The translations under genes were made by a program, and so were the position numbers. Below the pieces are notes generated by a model, which saw only the letters and a program-made list of their open reading frames with translations, was not told the DNA's origin and did no database searches. 64,000 nucleotides of DNA from Saliniramus fredricksonii (GTDB lineage Bacteria > Pseudomonadota > Alphaproteobacteria > Rhizobiales > Beijerinckiaceae). Positions 43,384-54,200 of this stretch are shown here, one piece after another (the first letter of the stretch is position 1; each line of letters begins with the position of its first letter). The DNA lies in contig NZ_FMBM01000002.1 in NCBI RefSeq assembly GCF_900094735.1, positions 744,001 through 808,000 on the forward strand, given 5' to 3'.

Positions 43384-45726
43384 TCAGCGTTCTCCGATTT
43401 TCGTCTTGCGTGCATCGACGACCGTCCCGTGAGGATCGGTCAGTACGACGACAACGGGTGTCTCTTCGTCCATGTCGGGATCAAGGCGCAACTCGATCCG
43501 TTCGCCCTCGCCCCCGATCCGCTCTGCGGCGACCCGGGTCGATGGATCGCGCTCGGACAGGCGCACTTCGATTTCGAGCCCGGGAGCCTCGCGCGTCAAC
43601 ACGACAGTCAGCCTGTAGCGACGCCACGCGATGCTCCCGATCGCCGCCGCATTCCGGCTCGCACCTCCCTCCTCACCGATGAGGATATCGGGGATGACAC
43701 ATTCCTGCGGCGAGAGCCCGCCATGCGCGTATTCCTCCCCTGCGCGAAACGCGCTCGCGCCGGGGGGGACTGCGATCCGTATGCTCTCGTCCCAGTGCCA
43801 GGGAACAGTTCGAACCTCTGGTGCGGCTCCATCGCCCAGACGCGCCACGCGCGACCAGGCGGTCTCGATGATCGATTTCGCAATCGTCGCCTTCGGCAAG
43901 CCGCCGGGGACGAGAAGCCAACCGTGATCCGTGACGATGCGCACGCGGGCCCAGCCGGCGCGCCGCAGGGCCTCGACGCGATGGGCGATGGCCTCGATCT
44001 CACCGGCTACCTGCGCCGCCAGTCGCGCCCCCATCGCATGACCGTCCTTGTCGAGATTGCCGCATTCGCTCCAACCGATTGCATCCGCTCCGGAGGGACC
44101 ACGCAGATCGTTGCCGCGCATGACATCGATGCCGCGTGCCGTCATGGCCGCGCGCAGGGTATCTGTCGTGGCGGGTCTGCCGCTTGATCGTTCCAGCGGG
44201 AGGAAATCGGCAACGCGTCCGGCGCCGTCAATCTGATCTGCGACGGGGGTGACAATCGGCTTCGCCGTCGCGGTGATGGTGGGGACGGGGGCCAGCCGCC
44301 ACGACAGGCGCAGGCTTTCCGATGCGCCAAGACGCTCAACGAGGCGGCGCGCGAGGTCGTAGCGCAGGCCATCGACGAAGAGCATGCAGGTGCCTGGCTC
44401 CGCCTTGATCGGCTGCGGACGCGCCGATGCGCCGGCTTCCTCCACTGCCTGGCGAAAGCGGGTCGCCAGATTTTCGAGCCAGGGCAGATAGAGTGCCCGG
44501 GCAATCTTGCCGATGAGTGCCGCGTGAGCGCCCGCAGTTGCAAGGGCGTCGATGAGGGCCATGTCGATCGCGCAGCCCTCGTCGGCATAGGCTTGGGCGA
44601 TTCCGGGAATGTCTCCCCCCGGCAACGGCTCGCGAATACCGGCGGCAAGCCGCGCCAGCGGTTCGAGCACCATGGCGAGCGGTGCTTCGTCGAGACGCGC
44701 CCAGCGCGTGGCGCGGCGTGGGCGGTGCTGGTCTTCGAGGGCGACGATACGGGCGGCGGCTTCCGCATGCGGGAGATCCGCCGCCCGTTCCAGTTCACCC
44801 GCCAGCAGCGTTTCGCGATGCAGATTGTCCGCGGATGTGCCAGGCGCCGGCTCATCGAACAGCCCATCCTGCTTCGGCTCGGCTTCGCGCATCAACTCGC
44901 AGATGCTGCGCCATTGTTGCGGAGCGTCATCGAGCCGCGCGAGAACCCGCCCCCATGCGCCTTCGCCCTTGCTCAGGCGTGTCACGGCCTGCTGCCGCGC
45001 GCCTTTGGCATCAATGTCGATTCCATATGTTGCGCGAATGAGCGCCTTGAAGCTTGCCCATTCGCCCGCGCTCCGGCCCGTCCTGGCGCCATCGGGATCG
45101 GAGATCCACAGCAACAGCCCTCGCACCTCGTCGGGCTCGATCAGACGATGAAAGTCCTCTGCCGTCAGCTTGCGGTCGGGCAGGTCGACGAGGGGATAAT
45201 CGAGCAGGGTCGACAGCGCGGCGGCGGCGGCTTCATCGGTGCGCTGGTCGGTTGCGACATCGAGGCCGAGGCCCTGCTCGGGCGAGCGCAGGAACGGCCC
45301 GACATTCCAGTCGCGTGCCTGACGGCGGTTGCGAAAAACCTCGCCGCGATATTGCAGCTCGACCAGCGGGCGCACCGTGCGCGGCAGCGTCTGCGGATGC
45401 TTGAGCGCGGTGCTGGTGATATCGGGAAGCAGGATCACGGGCACCATACCCTCGCCCGGCGAAGCGCCCGGGAGATCGGTATCGATCAGGCAGCGCAGCC
45501 AGATTGCCGGGCCGGTTCCCTGTTTCGGCGCGTAATCTCCCAACTGGTAGAGAGCGACCCCGCGCGCCGCCAGCATTTCCCGCAAGCGTGGAAACACGGC
45601 GGTAAACTGCCGCTCCGGATCCGGCCACAGCAACGCCGCCGACCAATGCGTGCCGCGCTCGAACGCATCGGCTGCGCCCAGCAGGGCATTGGCGAGACCG
45701 TCAACGAAGGTAGCCGGGCGCGTCAT
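43384..45726 (-). CDS. pglZ: BREX type 1 alkaline-phosphatase-superfamily protein PglZ
   Basis: This protein of about 780 aa has an N-terminal region (1-400) specific to PglZ. The alkaline-phosphatase-like core carries metal sites in LFVDGLRYDLARR, GNLDKDGHAMG and VRIVTDHGWLLVPGG, with a C-terminal beta-rich part. PglZ is essential for BREX defence and methylation, although its exact substrate is unresolved. The length suggests the shorter PglZ type of BREX-1. ATG 45726 has GTGAGG at good spacing. The stop is next to the brxL GTG, so the two are probably coupled. Repeats and a DUF559 gene separate it from pglX. Confidence 0.92.
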   Translation of the reverse strand: MTRPATFVDGLANALLGAADAFERGTHWSAALLWPDPERQFTAVFPRLREMLAARGVALYQLGDYAPKQGTGPAIWLRCLIDTDLPGASPGEGMVPVILLPDITSTALKHPQTLPRTVRPLVELQYRGEVFRNRRQARDWNVGPFLRSPEQGLGLDVATDQRTDEAAAAALSTLLDYPLVDLPDRKLTAEDFHRLIEPDEVRGLLLWISDPDGARTGRSAGEWASFKALIRATYGIDIDAKGARQQAVTRLSKGEGAWGRVLARLDDAPQQWRSICELMREAEPKQDGLFDEPAPGTSADNLHRETLLAGELERAADLPHAEAAARIVALEDQHRPRRATRWARLDEAPLAMVLEPLARLAAGIREPLPGGDIPGIAQAYADEGCAIDMALIDALATAGAHAALIGKIARALYLPWLENLATRFRQAVEEAGASARPQPIKAEPGTCMLFVDGLRYDLARRLVERLGASESLRLSWRLAPVPTITATAKPIVTPVADQIDGAGRVADFLPLERSSGRPATTDTLRAAMTARGIDVMRGNDLRGPSGADAIGWSECGNLDKDGHAMGARLAAQVAGEIEAIAHRVEALRRAGWARVRIVTDHGWLLVPGGLPKATIAKSIIETAWSRVARLGDGAAPEVRTVPWHWDESIRIAVPPGASAFRAGEEYAHGGLSPQECVIPDILIGEEGGASRNAAAIGSIAWRRYRLTVVLTREAPGLEIEVRLSERDPSTRVAAERIGGEGERIELRLDPDMDEETPVVVVLTDPHGTVVDARKTKIGER

Positions 45727-45796
45727 CACCATTCCTCACTTCTTCTCCTCTCTCCACCAGGGAGAGGCACGCCCCTGCATGAAGGGCGGGCCAGAA

Positions 45797-45939
45797 CTCC
45801 CCTCTCCCTCGTGGAGAGGGGGCGGGGGTGAGGGGCGTGCAGGATAAATCACCGGCCTCAATGCCATCCTCGTCATCACCCCCGTGCCTCATTCTGATCC
45901 CCCCTCACCCCCAGCCCCTCTCCACCAGGGAGAGGGGAG
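45797..45939. repeat. 143-bp palindromic repeat block, left flank of the DUF559 gene
   Basis: The block runs from CTCCCCTCTCC through a GGGGTGAGGGG..CCCCTCACCCCC inner pair to CACCAGGGAGAGGGGAG. It is nearly identical, base for base and in the same orientation, to the block at 46395-46537, apart from a short central stretch. A shorter arm of the family precedes it at about 45741-45771. Together the two blocks frame the DUF559 gene as a cassette of about 0.74 kb. Confidence 0.9.
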
Positions 45940-45963
45940 CGCCCCCGTCATCGCCCGGCAGTT

Positions 45964-46371
45964 TCATTCTTCAACGCACTCCGGACATCTCTCGGCCAGT
46001 CGCGCGTAGATCGTATCAATAACGGCTTGCGTTTGTTGCAGTACTTCCGTGTTGCTGAAGCGGATGACGGTGAAGCCCTGTCCGGCCAGCACGCGCGTTC
46101 TTGCCGCATCATAAACCTCTCCTGCATCCGTGGTATGCTGTCCGCCATCGACCTCGATGACGAGTTTTGCCTTCAGGCAGCAAAAATCCGCGATGTAATT
46201 CCCCAATGGAACTTGCCGCCGGAAGCTCGTCCCGCGCAAGGGAATCCCTCGCCGCAAATGCCACCACAACCGCCGCTCCGCCTCTGTCGGCTCCCGACGC
46301 ATGGCACGCGCCCGCGCTTTCGCTCGGGGCATTGGCGCCGCTTCCGGATCGTCACGATAGCGTGTCGGCAT
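45964..46371 (-). CDS. DUF559 endonuclease-like protein
   Basis: This 135-aa basic protein belongs to DUF559, related to very-short-patch-repair and PD-(D/E)XK nucleases. The helix REPTEAERRLWWHLR and the core GNYIADFCCLKAKLVIEVDG then GQH carry the probable catalytic Asp, Glu and Asp residues. ATG 46371 has a GGGGAGAAA site. It interrupts the BREX operon between pglX and pglZ and is flanked by direct repeats, so it looks like an inserted cassette. A BREX role is not indicated by the family. The function of most DUF559 proteins is unknown. Confidence 0.88.
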   Translation of the reverse strand: MPTRYRDDPEAAPMPRAKARARAMRREPTEAERRLWWHLRRGIPLRGTSFRRQVPLGNYIADFCCLKAKLVIEVDGGQHTTDAGEVYDAARTRVLAGQGFTVIRFSNTEVLQQTQAVIDTIYARLAERCPECVEE

Positions 46372-46394
46372 CACTTTCTCCCCAAGCAGCCAAT

Positions 46395-46537
46395 CTCCCC
46401 TCTCCCTCGTGGAGAGGGGGCGGGGGTGAGGGGCGTGCAGGATTGATCTCGCCCGTCAATGCCATCCTCGTCATCACCCCCGTGCCTCATTCTGATCCCC
46501 CCTCACCCCCAGCCCCTCTCCACCAGGGAGAGGGGAG
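46395..46537. repeat. 143-bp palindromic repeat block, right flank of the DUF559 gene
   Basis: This is the second copy of the block at 45797-45939, in direct orientation and of equal length. The two differ mainly in a stretch of about 15 bases after GTGCAGGAT. It ends nine bases before the pglX stop codon. The pair could recombine and delete the intervening gene. Confidence 0.9.
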
Positions 46538-46545
46538 AGTGCGCT

Positions 46546-49443
46546 TCATTTCCGTGCGGCCTGTTTGAACGCCCGCGTATAATGGAAATCATTATACCGC
46601 CGCCCCTTGAATTCCGGCCCGCCGGTGAAATCCTGCGTCTCGACATCGTGGTCCTGCGCCCAGAACCACGGATAATCCGCCTTTTCGCGATAGGGCTCCG
46701 TGCCGCGATCGGCGCCGGTGTGCTTTTTGACGTTGGGCGTCACCCGCAGGATGCAGGCCTTCTTCGCGCGGGCGTTGCGCGGGCGCGCCGTGAGGAAGGG
46801 GCGGATGTTGAGGCGCACGCCGTCGTCGATATCGGGCTCCCAGCCGATGGGCTGTTGCGCGAGCGGCTTCCAGCGCACGAAAATGTCGTAGGGCGGCTCG
46901 CCCTCGATGATCTTCGTCAGTTCCCCGCGCAGATGCTCGGCAGCGGCGAGGCGTTCCTCGGAAAGCGCGTCGCCATCCGCGACGAGGCGGCGCTGGCGGG
47001 CGATCCATTCGCCGAGATAGGTATCACGCAGCTTCTCCAGAAGACGCCGCCCGCCGCCATCGGGGCCGCAGAGCTTGTGGTAATTCACCAGCGCCGAGAA
47101 CCCGCCGGCGAGCCCGTCCCAGACGTGCCAGATGAAGGGCGTCTGGTGGAACAGCTTGCAATGACCGTCGAAAAACGCGTTTGCGAGCCAGCCCTCGAGA
47201 TCCTCAGCCCGCGCCTCCTCGGCCTGCAGGCAGGCGCGCACGACGCCCTCGCCCCAATCCGCCCCCCAGGCGGCCTGCAACACGCCCCGCAGCCGCTCCG
47301 CCGCCCCGGCCTCGCCGGCGAGCGAAGCAAGGCAGACGATCCCGTCCGCATCGACCCGCCCCGACGCGTCGATCTCGTCGGGCGCGTCGATCGCCGGACA
47401 ATCCATGAAGGACGAGCCCGTCTGGCGCGGCCAGCGATAACCGAGCAGCCGCGCCACCGCGACCTGCAACGGATGCTCCGCCATGCCGGGCCGCGTCGGG
47501 TTGCCATCCGCGTCGGGATTGTTCGGATCCGCCGATCCGCGCGGGTGGCCGTCGAAGAGCCATTGCGTGGGATCGTTGGAATAGGGTTTGGGGAGGCCGT
47601 TGGGGTATTTTTCGGCAGCGATGCGTTGCCAGTGGGGGAGGTCGAAGGGGACTTTCAGAAATGATGCTTCGGTGACGCTTAGTGCTTGATCGATTTTTCG
47701 AACGTTCTCCTTGAATTCCTCGCTTGATGTATAAGCAGCTATTGCCGGTAAATGCTCTTCGGCCCGAGGCAGAATTACCGCTATACCCGAGTCGAACCGG
47801 GCGGCTCCAAAGAAGGAGAAAAGCATCGATCCGGTTACCGACAAGCCGACGCCCCGGCACCCGTAGGCGCGGAGACCTTTGTGAGCGGTCTGAATTTCGG
47901 CGAGCGGTCCCTTTCCATTCTCCCAACGCAAAATGCTGTAGCAGCCCGACCAGCCGCCCTGCACATCCGGCCTAAACTGTTGTGGCTGCCAGCTAGAAGA
48001 AACCTCGCTCAAATCCCAGAAATAGAAGGTGTATCTAGACATATCGGTTGAGCCGACGCCCTGCAGAACTTCTGCAAAAGCAGATAAAAGAGGCCCTCGA
48101 TTTGCGGATGTTTCATGGGTGATAATTGCATCAGAGTTTGAGGCGATCGCCGACTGAATGGGGAATGCCATCTCACCGGACATCAATGAGAACTCTTTTT
48201 CAACGATCTGTCCTTGATCGGACGCATCGACGGAGAGGAAAGCGTCATTCTGTTCAGCCAGTCTTGAGCTTAGCGAAACGAGCGCGACATTTACCACAGC
48301 CCCACCGATGGTTTCGAAAGCGCCGGGGCCGAGCCTAGCAACAAAATTGAGACGCATCCGCTTTACAGCAGTTGATCGGAACTTCCTAAAGGCGCCGAGA
48401 AACAGCCATGAACTTGGCTTAACAACAGCAACCGTGGCGGAGGCTTTCAGAGCACTGCTGAAGCGCCCCAGTATGGCCGTGGCAAGATCGTTGCGTGCCT
48501 CTCGATGATAGGTATCGAGAAATTCCCTCAATTTGACGGACTGTCGCCCGCGAACAAGATACGGCACATTCGTCGCCACCAGCGTAAACCGTCGCCCCAG
48601 CAGCTCCGCCGCCTTGGCCAGCCCCTGCGCCGTCACTGCCGCCTCGCGGGTATCCGGATCGCCGCCGGCTTTGTCGAGCACCTTGCCGATCACCTCGGCG
48701 AGGCCGTCGAAACCTTCGGCGAGGATGTCGCCGTAATCGCCGAGCGCCCGGCGGGGGTCGATCAGGGAGCCCAGCACCGGGGCCTGGGCGAAGAGGTCGT
48801 AGAGCCGCTCCAGACCGCCACGCCGGCGGGCAAGCGCCTGCTCTTCCATCGGATTGCGCGCGCGCCCCATCAGATCGGCATCGCCCCCGGCAAAGCCCTC
48901 GGCCTCCGTGATCATTTCGGCGAGCTTGATGAATTCGGCCCGGCCCATGCCGATGGCGAGTCCCGAGCAGGCGAGGTTCAGCGCCGGCAGCGGACGCACG
49001 CGACCGATGCGTTTCCACGCCGTCAGCGCCAGCGCGAAGGCGGCGATCTGGGTGCAGCGCGGGTCGATCTCGAGGCCGTGCAGGTTGTCGGCCAGCACGG
49101 CCATGACAGCCGCCTCCTCATCAAGCCCCTCCTCGGCCTTGCGCAGGGCCACGAGGATATCGAGCGCAAAGACGAGGAAATGCCCCGACCCCATGCAGGG
49201 ATCCAGCATGGTGATCTCCCGCGCCGCCTGCGGCCAGCCGGGGAATGTGCCGGCGGCAGGCCGCCACACGCCGCTACTCCCCTCTCCCTCGTGGAGAGGG
49301 GAGATGCGGGCGCGCCCTTCATGCAGGCGGCTCCCCTCTCCCTCGTGGAGAGGGGTTGGGGGTGAGGGGGGTGCAGAAAGGGTCGCATCGGTGGAGGACA
49401 GCGCTGCCATCGAGGGCGGAGATTGTCCTTCACCGCCCCTCAC
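46546..49443 (-). pseudogene. pglX: pglX distal part (BREX adenine methyltransferase catalytic and target-recognition regions), out of frame with its start
   Basis: This frame encodes about 907 residues of genuine PglX, from VWRPAAGTFPGW (49269) to the stop. It includes SAM motif I (LDPCMGSGHFL), catalytic motif IV as NVPY (VATNVPYLVRG) and the long target-recognition and C-terminal region. The first 58 codons are repeat-derived (SPPTPLHEGEGSRLHEGRA). PglX methylates an adenine in the BREX recognition site, marking self DNA, and is needed for defence. As written it has no start of its own except a GTG inside the repeat. One added C in the run at 49537-49541 joins it to the proximal part. Confidence 0.88.
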
Positions 49444-49644
49444 CCCCGACCCCTCTCCACCGGGGAGAGGGGAGATGCGGGCGCGCCCTTCATGCAGGCG
49501 ACTCCCCTCTCCCTCGTGGAGAGGGGATGGGGGTGAGGGGGTGCAGAAAGGGTCGCATCGGTGGAGGAAAGCGCCGGCATCGAGGGCGGAGATTGTCCTT
49601 CACCGCCCCTCACCCCCGGCCCCTCTCCACCGGGGAGAGGGGAG
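49277..49644. repeat. tandem palindromic array inside pglX (array A)
   Basis: Two tandem ~171-bp units (starts at 49331 and 49502) plus half units at the ends lie between codon 274 of pglX and the PAAGTF segment. Each unit carries two palindromes and an inner stretch (about GGTCGCATCGGTGGAGGA). The insert (49270-49646) is 377 bp, whereas 378 would keep the frame. The unit at 49502 has a run of five G at 49537-49541, where the equivalent run in the unit at 49331 has six. On the coding strand all units are open in one frame apart from this base. Confidence 0.9.
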
Positions 49645-50468
49645 GAATCGCGCACGAAGCGCAGATAGGTCCATTGATAGCCCTCGGGCGAGAGCTTGCG
49701 GCGAAGCTCCTCTTCATCCGCAGCGTCACGGGCGAGCGCGGGGTTGGCGGCGAGCTGCTTGCCGGCCCACCAGGCGCCGAGCGTGTTCTCCAGAAGGAAG
49801 AGGACCATGTAATCCTCGGTGAAGAGCTGGGTGACGGCGGGCAACTCGTCCGCGCCGATCTTCACCTCGCTCTCGTTCACCTGCTTTTTCCGGTCCGCCT
49901 GCCAGAACTGATAGGTCCAGCCCAGCGCGTCGTCCGCCTTGAAAGTCTGTGCGGGGAGCCCGTCGACGAGCTGCGCGATCGCCTGACGGGCCTCGGGCGG
50001 GAGGGACAAGGCGAGCACGGGATCATCGGCGGGAAAGATCTCCGGCAGCATCGGGGCGGCGAATTCGGCGGCCACCTCGGCGACATCGCGGCGCTCCTCC
50101 TCGGCAATGGCACGGATATCCGCCGCGCTGACCGGGGCGTTGCCGGCCTCGACATCAACGAGCAGGCCGTTCTCCAGCAGGAAACGCGCAAACAGCGCCC
50201 GGTGCCAATGAGCATAGGCGATCTCACGCACGAGCCGGGAGAGCCGCATCGTATCATCGGGGTTCAGATTGTCGCCAAGCGCCCGGGCATGCGCCCGCAG
50301 GCGTCTACGCAGTTCGGCCTGCTCGGGGGTCAGCCAGGAGGGGCGCCTGGCATCGGCGACGCCGAGTTCACTGAGTGCGTTCAGCGCCCCCTTTTCGGCG
50401 GCGATGCGTGCTTCGCGCACGACACGTTCGAGGATACGGCGGATATCGCGGTCAAGGGCAATGGGCAT
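49440..50468 (-). pseudogene. pglX: pglX proximal part (N-terminal domain), frame lost inside a repeat array
   Basis: Residues 1-274 are genuine PglX N-terminal sequence (DIRRILERVVREARIAAEKG; LFTEDYMVLFLLENTLG; QWTYLRFVRD). The chain then enters the repeat array and continues 68 residues of repeat-encoded Pro/Ser/Gly-rich peptide before a TGA at 49442-49440. Combined with the distal part, the genuine PglX would be about 1,181 residues, a normal length. The ATG at 50468 has no strong ribosome site and overlaps the end of a repeat-encoded frame (50452-50787), so coupling to that frame is possible. Confidence 0.88.
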
Positions 50469-50503
50469 GATCGGCTATCGTTACCTGGTTTTTGAAACGG
50501 CGG

Positions 50504-51213
50504 CTCCCCTCTCCCTCGTGGAGAGGGGTTGGGGGTGAGGGGGGTGCAGAAAGGGTCGCATCAGTTGAGGACAGCGCTGCCATCGAGGGCGGAGATTGTC
50601 CTTCACCGCCCCTCACCCCCGACCCCTCTCCACCGGGGAGAGGGGAGATGCGGGCGCGCCCTTCATGCAGGCGACTCCCCTCTCCCTCGTGGAGAGGGGA
50701 TGGGGGTGAGGGGGGTGCAGAAAGGGTCGCATCGGTGGAGGAAAGCGCCGGCATCGAGGGCGGAGATTGTCCTTCACCGCCCCTCACCCCCGGCCCCTCT
50801 CCACCGGGGAGAGGGGAGATGCAGGCTTGCGCTTCATGGAGGCGGCTCCCCTCTCCCTCGTGGAGAGGGGATGGGGGTGAGGGGGTGCAGAAAGGGTCGC
50901 ATCGGTGGAGGAAAGCGCCGGCATCGAGGGCGGAGATTGTCCTTCACCGCCCCTCACCCCCGGCCCCTCTCCACCGGGGAGAGGGGAGATGCAGGCTTGC
51001 GCTTCATGGAGGCGGCTCCCCTCTCCCTCGTGGAGAGGGGATGGGGGTGAGGGGGGTGCAGAATGGGGTGCATCGGTTGAGGACAGCGCTGCCATCGAGG
51101 GCGGAGATTGTCCTTCACCGCCCCTCACCCCCGGCCCCTCTCCACCGGGGAGAGGGGAGATGCAGGCTTGCGCTTCATGGAGGCGGCTCCCCTCTCCCTC
51201 GTGGAGAGGGGAG
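50504..51213. repeat. tandem palindromic array between brxC and pglX (array B)
   Basis: Four full units start at 50504, 50675, 50846 and 51016 (lengths 171, 171, 170, 171), and a fifth arm starts at 51187. The units are close copies of those inside pglX and in the same orientation. The 170-bp unit has five G where the others have six, the same difference seen in pglX. The array fills the 783-bp gap of an otherwise tight operon and separates pglX from the upstream ribosomal traffic. Units can be exchanged with array A by recombination. Confidence 0.92.
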
Positions 51214-51251
51214 ATGAGCGCGCGTGTTTTTGCGGGCCAGTCCAGCATGAT

Positions 51252-54200
51252 TCACCCGACGAGCGCAGGTCCGCGCGCGATGGCGGCAAGCAATTTTTCT
51301 TCCTGGCGCTGCGACCAGGCCCGGACATCCTCCTCGCTGCGCAAAGTGGCGCGCTCCAGCGTCACCGTCTGCACTGTCGGCTCGGCCATGCGCGCCGCCT
51401 TCTCTGCTGCCCGGGCCTGGCGTTCGCGCACCGCATCGAGCGCGTCGTACCAGGCGTGGAAAGGACGCGCATCCATGGCATCGGCCAGAGCCGCGTCGTC
51501 CTCGACATTCGGTGCGCTGGGGATGACGAGGCCGACATCGCGGTTGAGATTCTCCTTGGCGCCGGAATCGAGCGCGGCATAAGCATCCAGCTTGCCGAGC
51601 TCCGTGAAGGCCTCGCGCATCCGCTCGGACAGTGTGCGGTGCGCCACTGTCAGCTTCTGTACGAGGATTTCGCGCAGCTTTGCGATCGGTGCGGAAAGCG
51701 GATCCTGCGCCTCCAGCAGCTGGCGGCCCTCCTTGACACCGCGTATCTCGATCAGCGCCGTCGCGGCCTCCGGGATGCCCTCTGCATGACGCGCCAGCCG
51801 CTCGGCTATCGCCCAGCGCACGAGCCGTTTCTGCTTGAGTTCCTCGCGCGCCTTCCAGGATTCGATCGCCCCTTCGATCTCCTCGCGCCGGTCGAGCAGA
51901 AGCTTGAGCAGTGCATTGCCGGAAAGCGCCTGTGCTTCGTCTTCCAAAGTCAGCCGCGGCGCAGCCGGGAGCGGAGCTTCACCACCCGCCTTCTCGCCCA
52001 GCGCCCGCAGCGCCTTCATGAAATCCTTTGCCGGAGCGGCGAGATCGTCCTGGTTCTGCACGGGGACGAGCTTTTGCAGGAAACCACGCAGCCTGATCTT
52101 GTCGCGCGGTCCGATATCCACGTGTTCGACCTGGAATGTCGCTCGCCCGACGCTCGGTGCGTCCAGATTCTGCGGCGATGTCGGCTCACCGTTGAGCGTC
52201 GCTCTCAGCTTGCCGAGGCGCAACAAGGCCACCAGCGTCGCGTCGATGGCGTCCTGCGGCCAGCCATAGGGTGCGCGCTCGAAAGTGCGACGCAGTTCCG
52301 CGCCAGTGCGGCCCGCGCCGATCTCACCCAGAATGGCGCGCCCGACCGGATGCTGGTCGGCATCGCCGGAATGGCCGATCGCCGAGAAGGGCTGCTCGCC
52401 GCCTTCGCGGGCCGTGCGACGGACACGGTCCCAGTTCGAAAAATCCGCCTCCTTGAAGCGCGGGAAGAAGCGTTTGCGCGCGATTTCGTTGGCGGCTTCG
52501 AGGCGCGCCCCGAGGCTCGCCTCCTTCATCTCCGCGCCGCCGCCAACATAGACGATGGCCTCGCTCACCAGTGCATTGATGCGATCGCGCGCACGCTGCG
52601 CGGCATTCGCTTCCCGCGTCAGCATCCCGCGACGCGCCTCCTCGCCGCTCGATCCGTGACCGGAGCCCCGCTGTTGCAGCGTTGCCTGCGCCGCGAGCAT
52701 CTCGGCGAGCGCGTCACGCAGCTCGGTTCCGGGAGGCTTCGGGATATAGAGGTGAACGATGCCGTCATCGGAGCCGAGGGCACGGGCTGAATCGCGGGCC
52801 TCTTTCTCGTTCACCTGCCAGCCGCTGCGGACCCAGAGCGGGACATTGCGGTCATCGGGCACGGGGGGCTTGTCGCCGAGATGCGGGACGAGCTTGCGGG
52901 GAACCCTGGAATCGCCGTGGATGCCGGAGATATGGCGCAATATGGCATCGCGGGCGTCCGCGATCAGTGCGTCGCGCTTGTCGCCGATCGCGGCGAAATC
53001 ATTGATATAGGTGCCGCGATACTTGCGAAAATCCTCTTCCCAGGCGCGCCCCTCCGCCGTCTGGATGCGCACTTCGTCGCCGATCGCGACGAGATCGCCC
53101 TGATCCGTCATGCGGGCGATGAGATCGCGCAGCTGCGCGCGAAACGCACCCTGATCGGTCGACATATCTTCCACCAGCAGATCGGCCAGGTGCTCGGGCG
53201 TTGCCCGCACGCCGATATCCGCGCCCGACTCACGCGGAAGCCGCGAGATCAGGAACGCCAGCGCCGCGATACGCTTCGGCAGGGCACCGTCACCGGGATA
53301 TGAGGCCGGCAATGCTTCGATACGCTCATAGGCATCGCGTGGCAGATCGCCCGATTGGACGAGGGCTGCCTTCAGCGCGTCATAGAGCACATCGCCGGCA
53401 ACTGCTGATCCGAGCGGGCGGGTTGCGATGTCACCGAGCGCGTCGTGCAGGATGCGCAATTGCGAACGCAGCTGCGCCTGCGTTCCCTGGCGATCGAGGG
53501 CGCGGAAACACACTTCCCAGAAGCGGCGCCGCACTGGCAGGAGCGGATAATCGTCGACCCGGATCGCGCGATCCTCCGGGCGCTCCGCGACACGGGTCGA
53601 TTGGAGCTGGCGCGAGATCGCGGCGGCATGCATATCGAGGACCTGCGCAACCGTATCGCGCTCGGCGGCCTTCTTGCGCAGGAGCACCTTGCGCGTGACG
53701 GTCTCGACATCCGTGTCGTCGAGCTGGATTCGGATCGTGAAACGGTCGAGCAGCCGGATGAGCTGAGGCATGCCCGTGAGCGCACTCTGCCCGGCGCCGA
53801 CGAGCATGACGCGGCTGTCGAACTCCTTGGCAAACGTCTCCGCAATCTCCGCCATCGCGCCGGCCCGATCCTGGCTGCTATCGACATAGATCTGGACTTC
53901 ATCGAGAACGATCAGCGTGAGCGGGAGCTTGTCGTTCCGGCTTTGCAGGCGCAGCACACGGCGCACCATGTCGGTGAACTGATCCTTCGTGATGTCGTAA
54001 CCGGGCGAGCGAAACTGAGCCCGGATGGCATCGCGGACATCCTTCGTGGTCGAGCCCAGTGTATTGTCGAGCTTCAAGAGTGCGTCGGCGATCAGCGGGC
54101 TGACGAAAAGGTCCTCGACCTCCTGTTCCAGCGTCCCACCCTTTGCCTCGATCGCTGCGCGGACCTCCTTCTCGATAGCGCGCTCCTTGAGAAACAGCAC

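Noticed and set aside
50504-51213. CRISPR array with ~171-bp periodicity
   Set aside because: The whole unit is conserved rather than alternating repeat and variable spacer, and no cas genes are present.
50452-51248. Long open frames through the repeat array between brxC and pglX
   Set aside because: The repeat unit is open in several frames on both strands because it is palindromic. No start with a ribosome site or unique sequence supports a separate protein.
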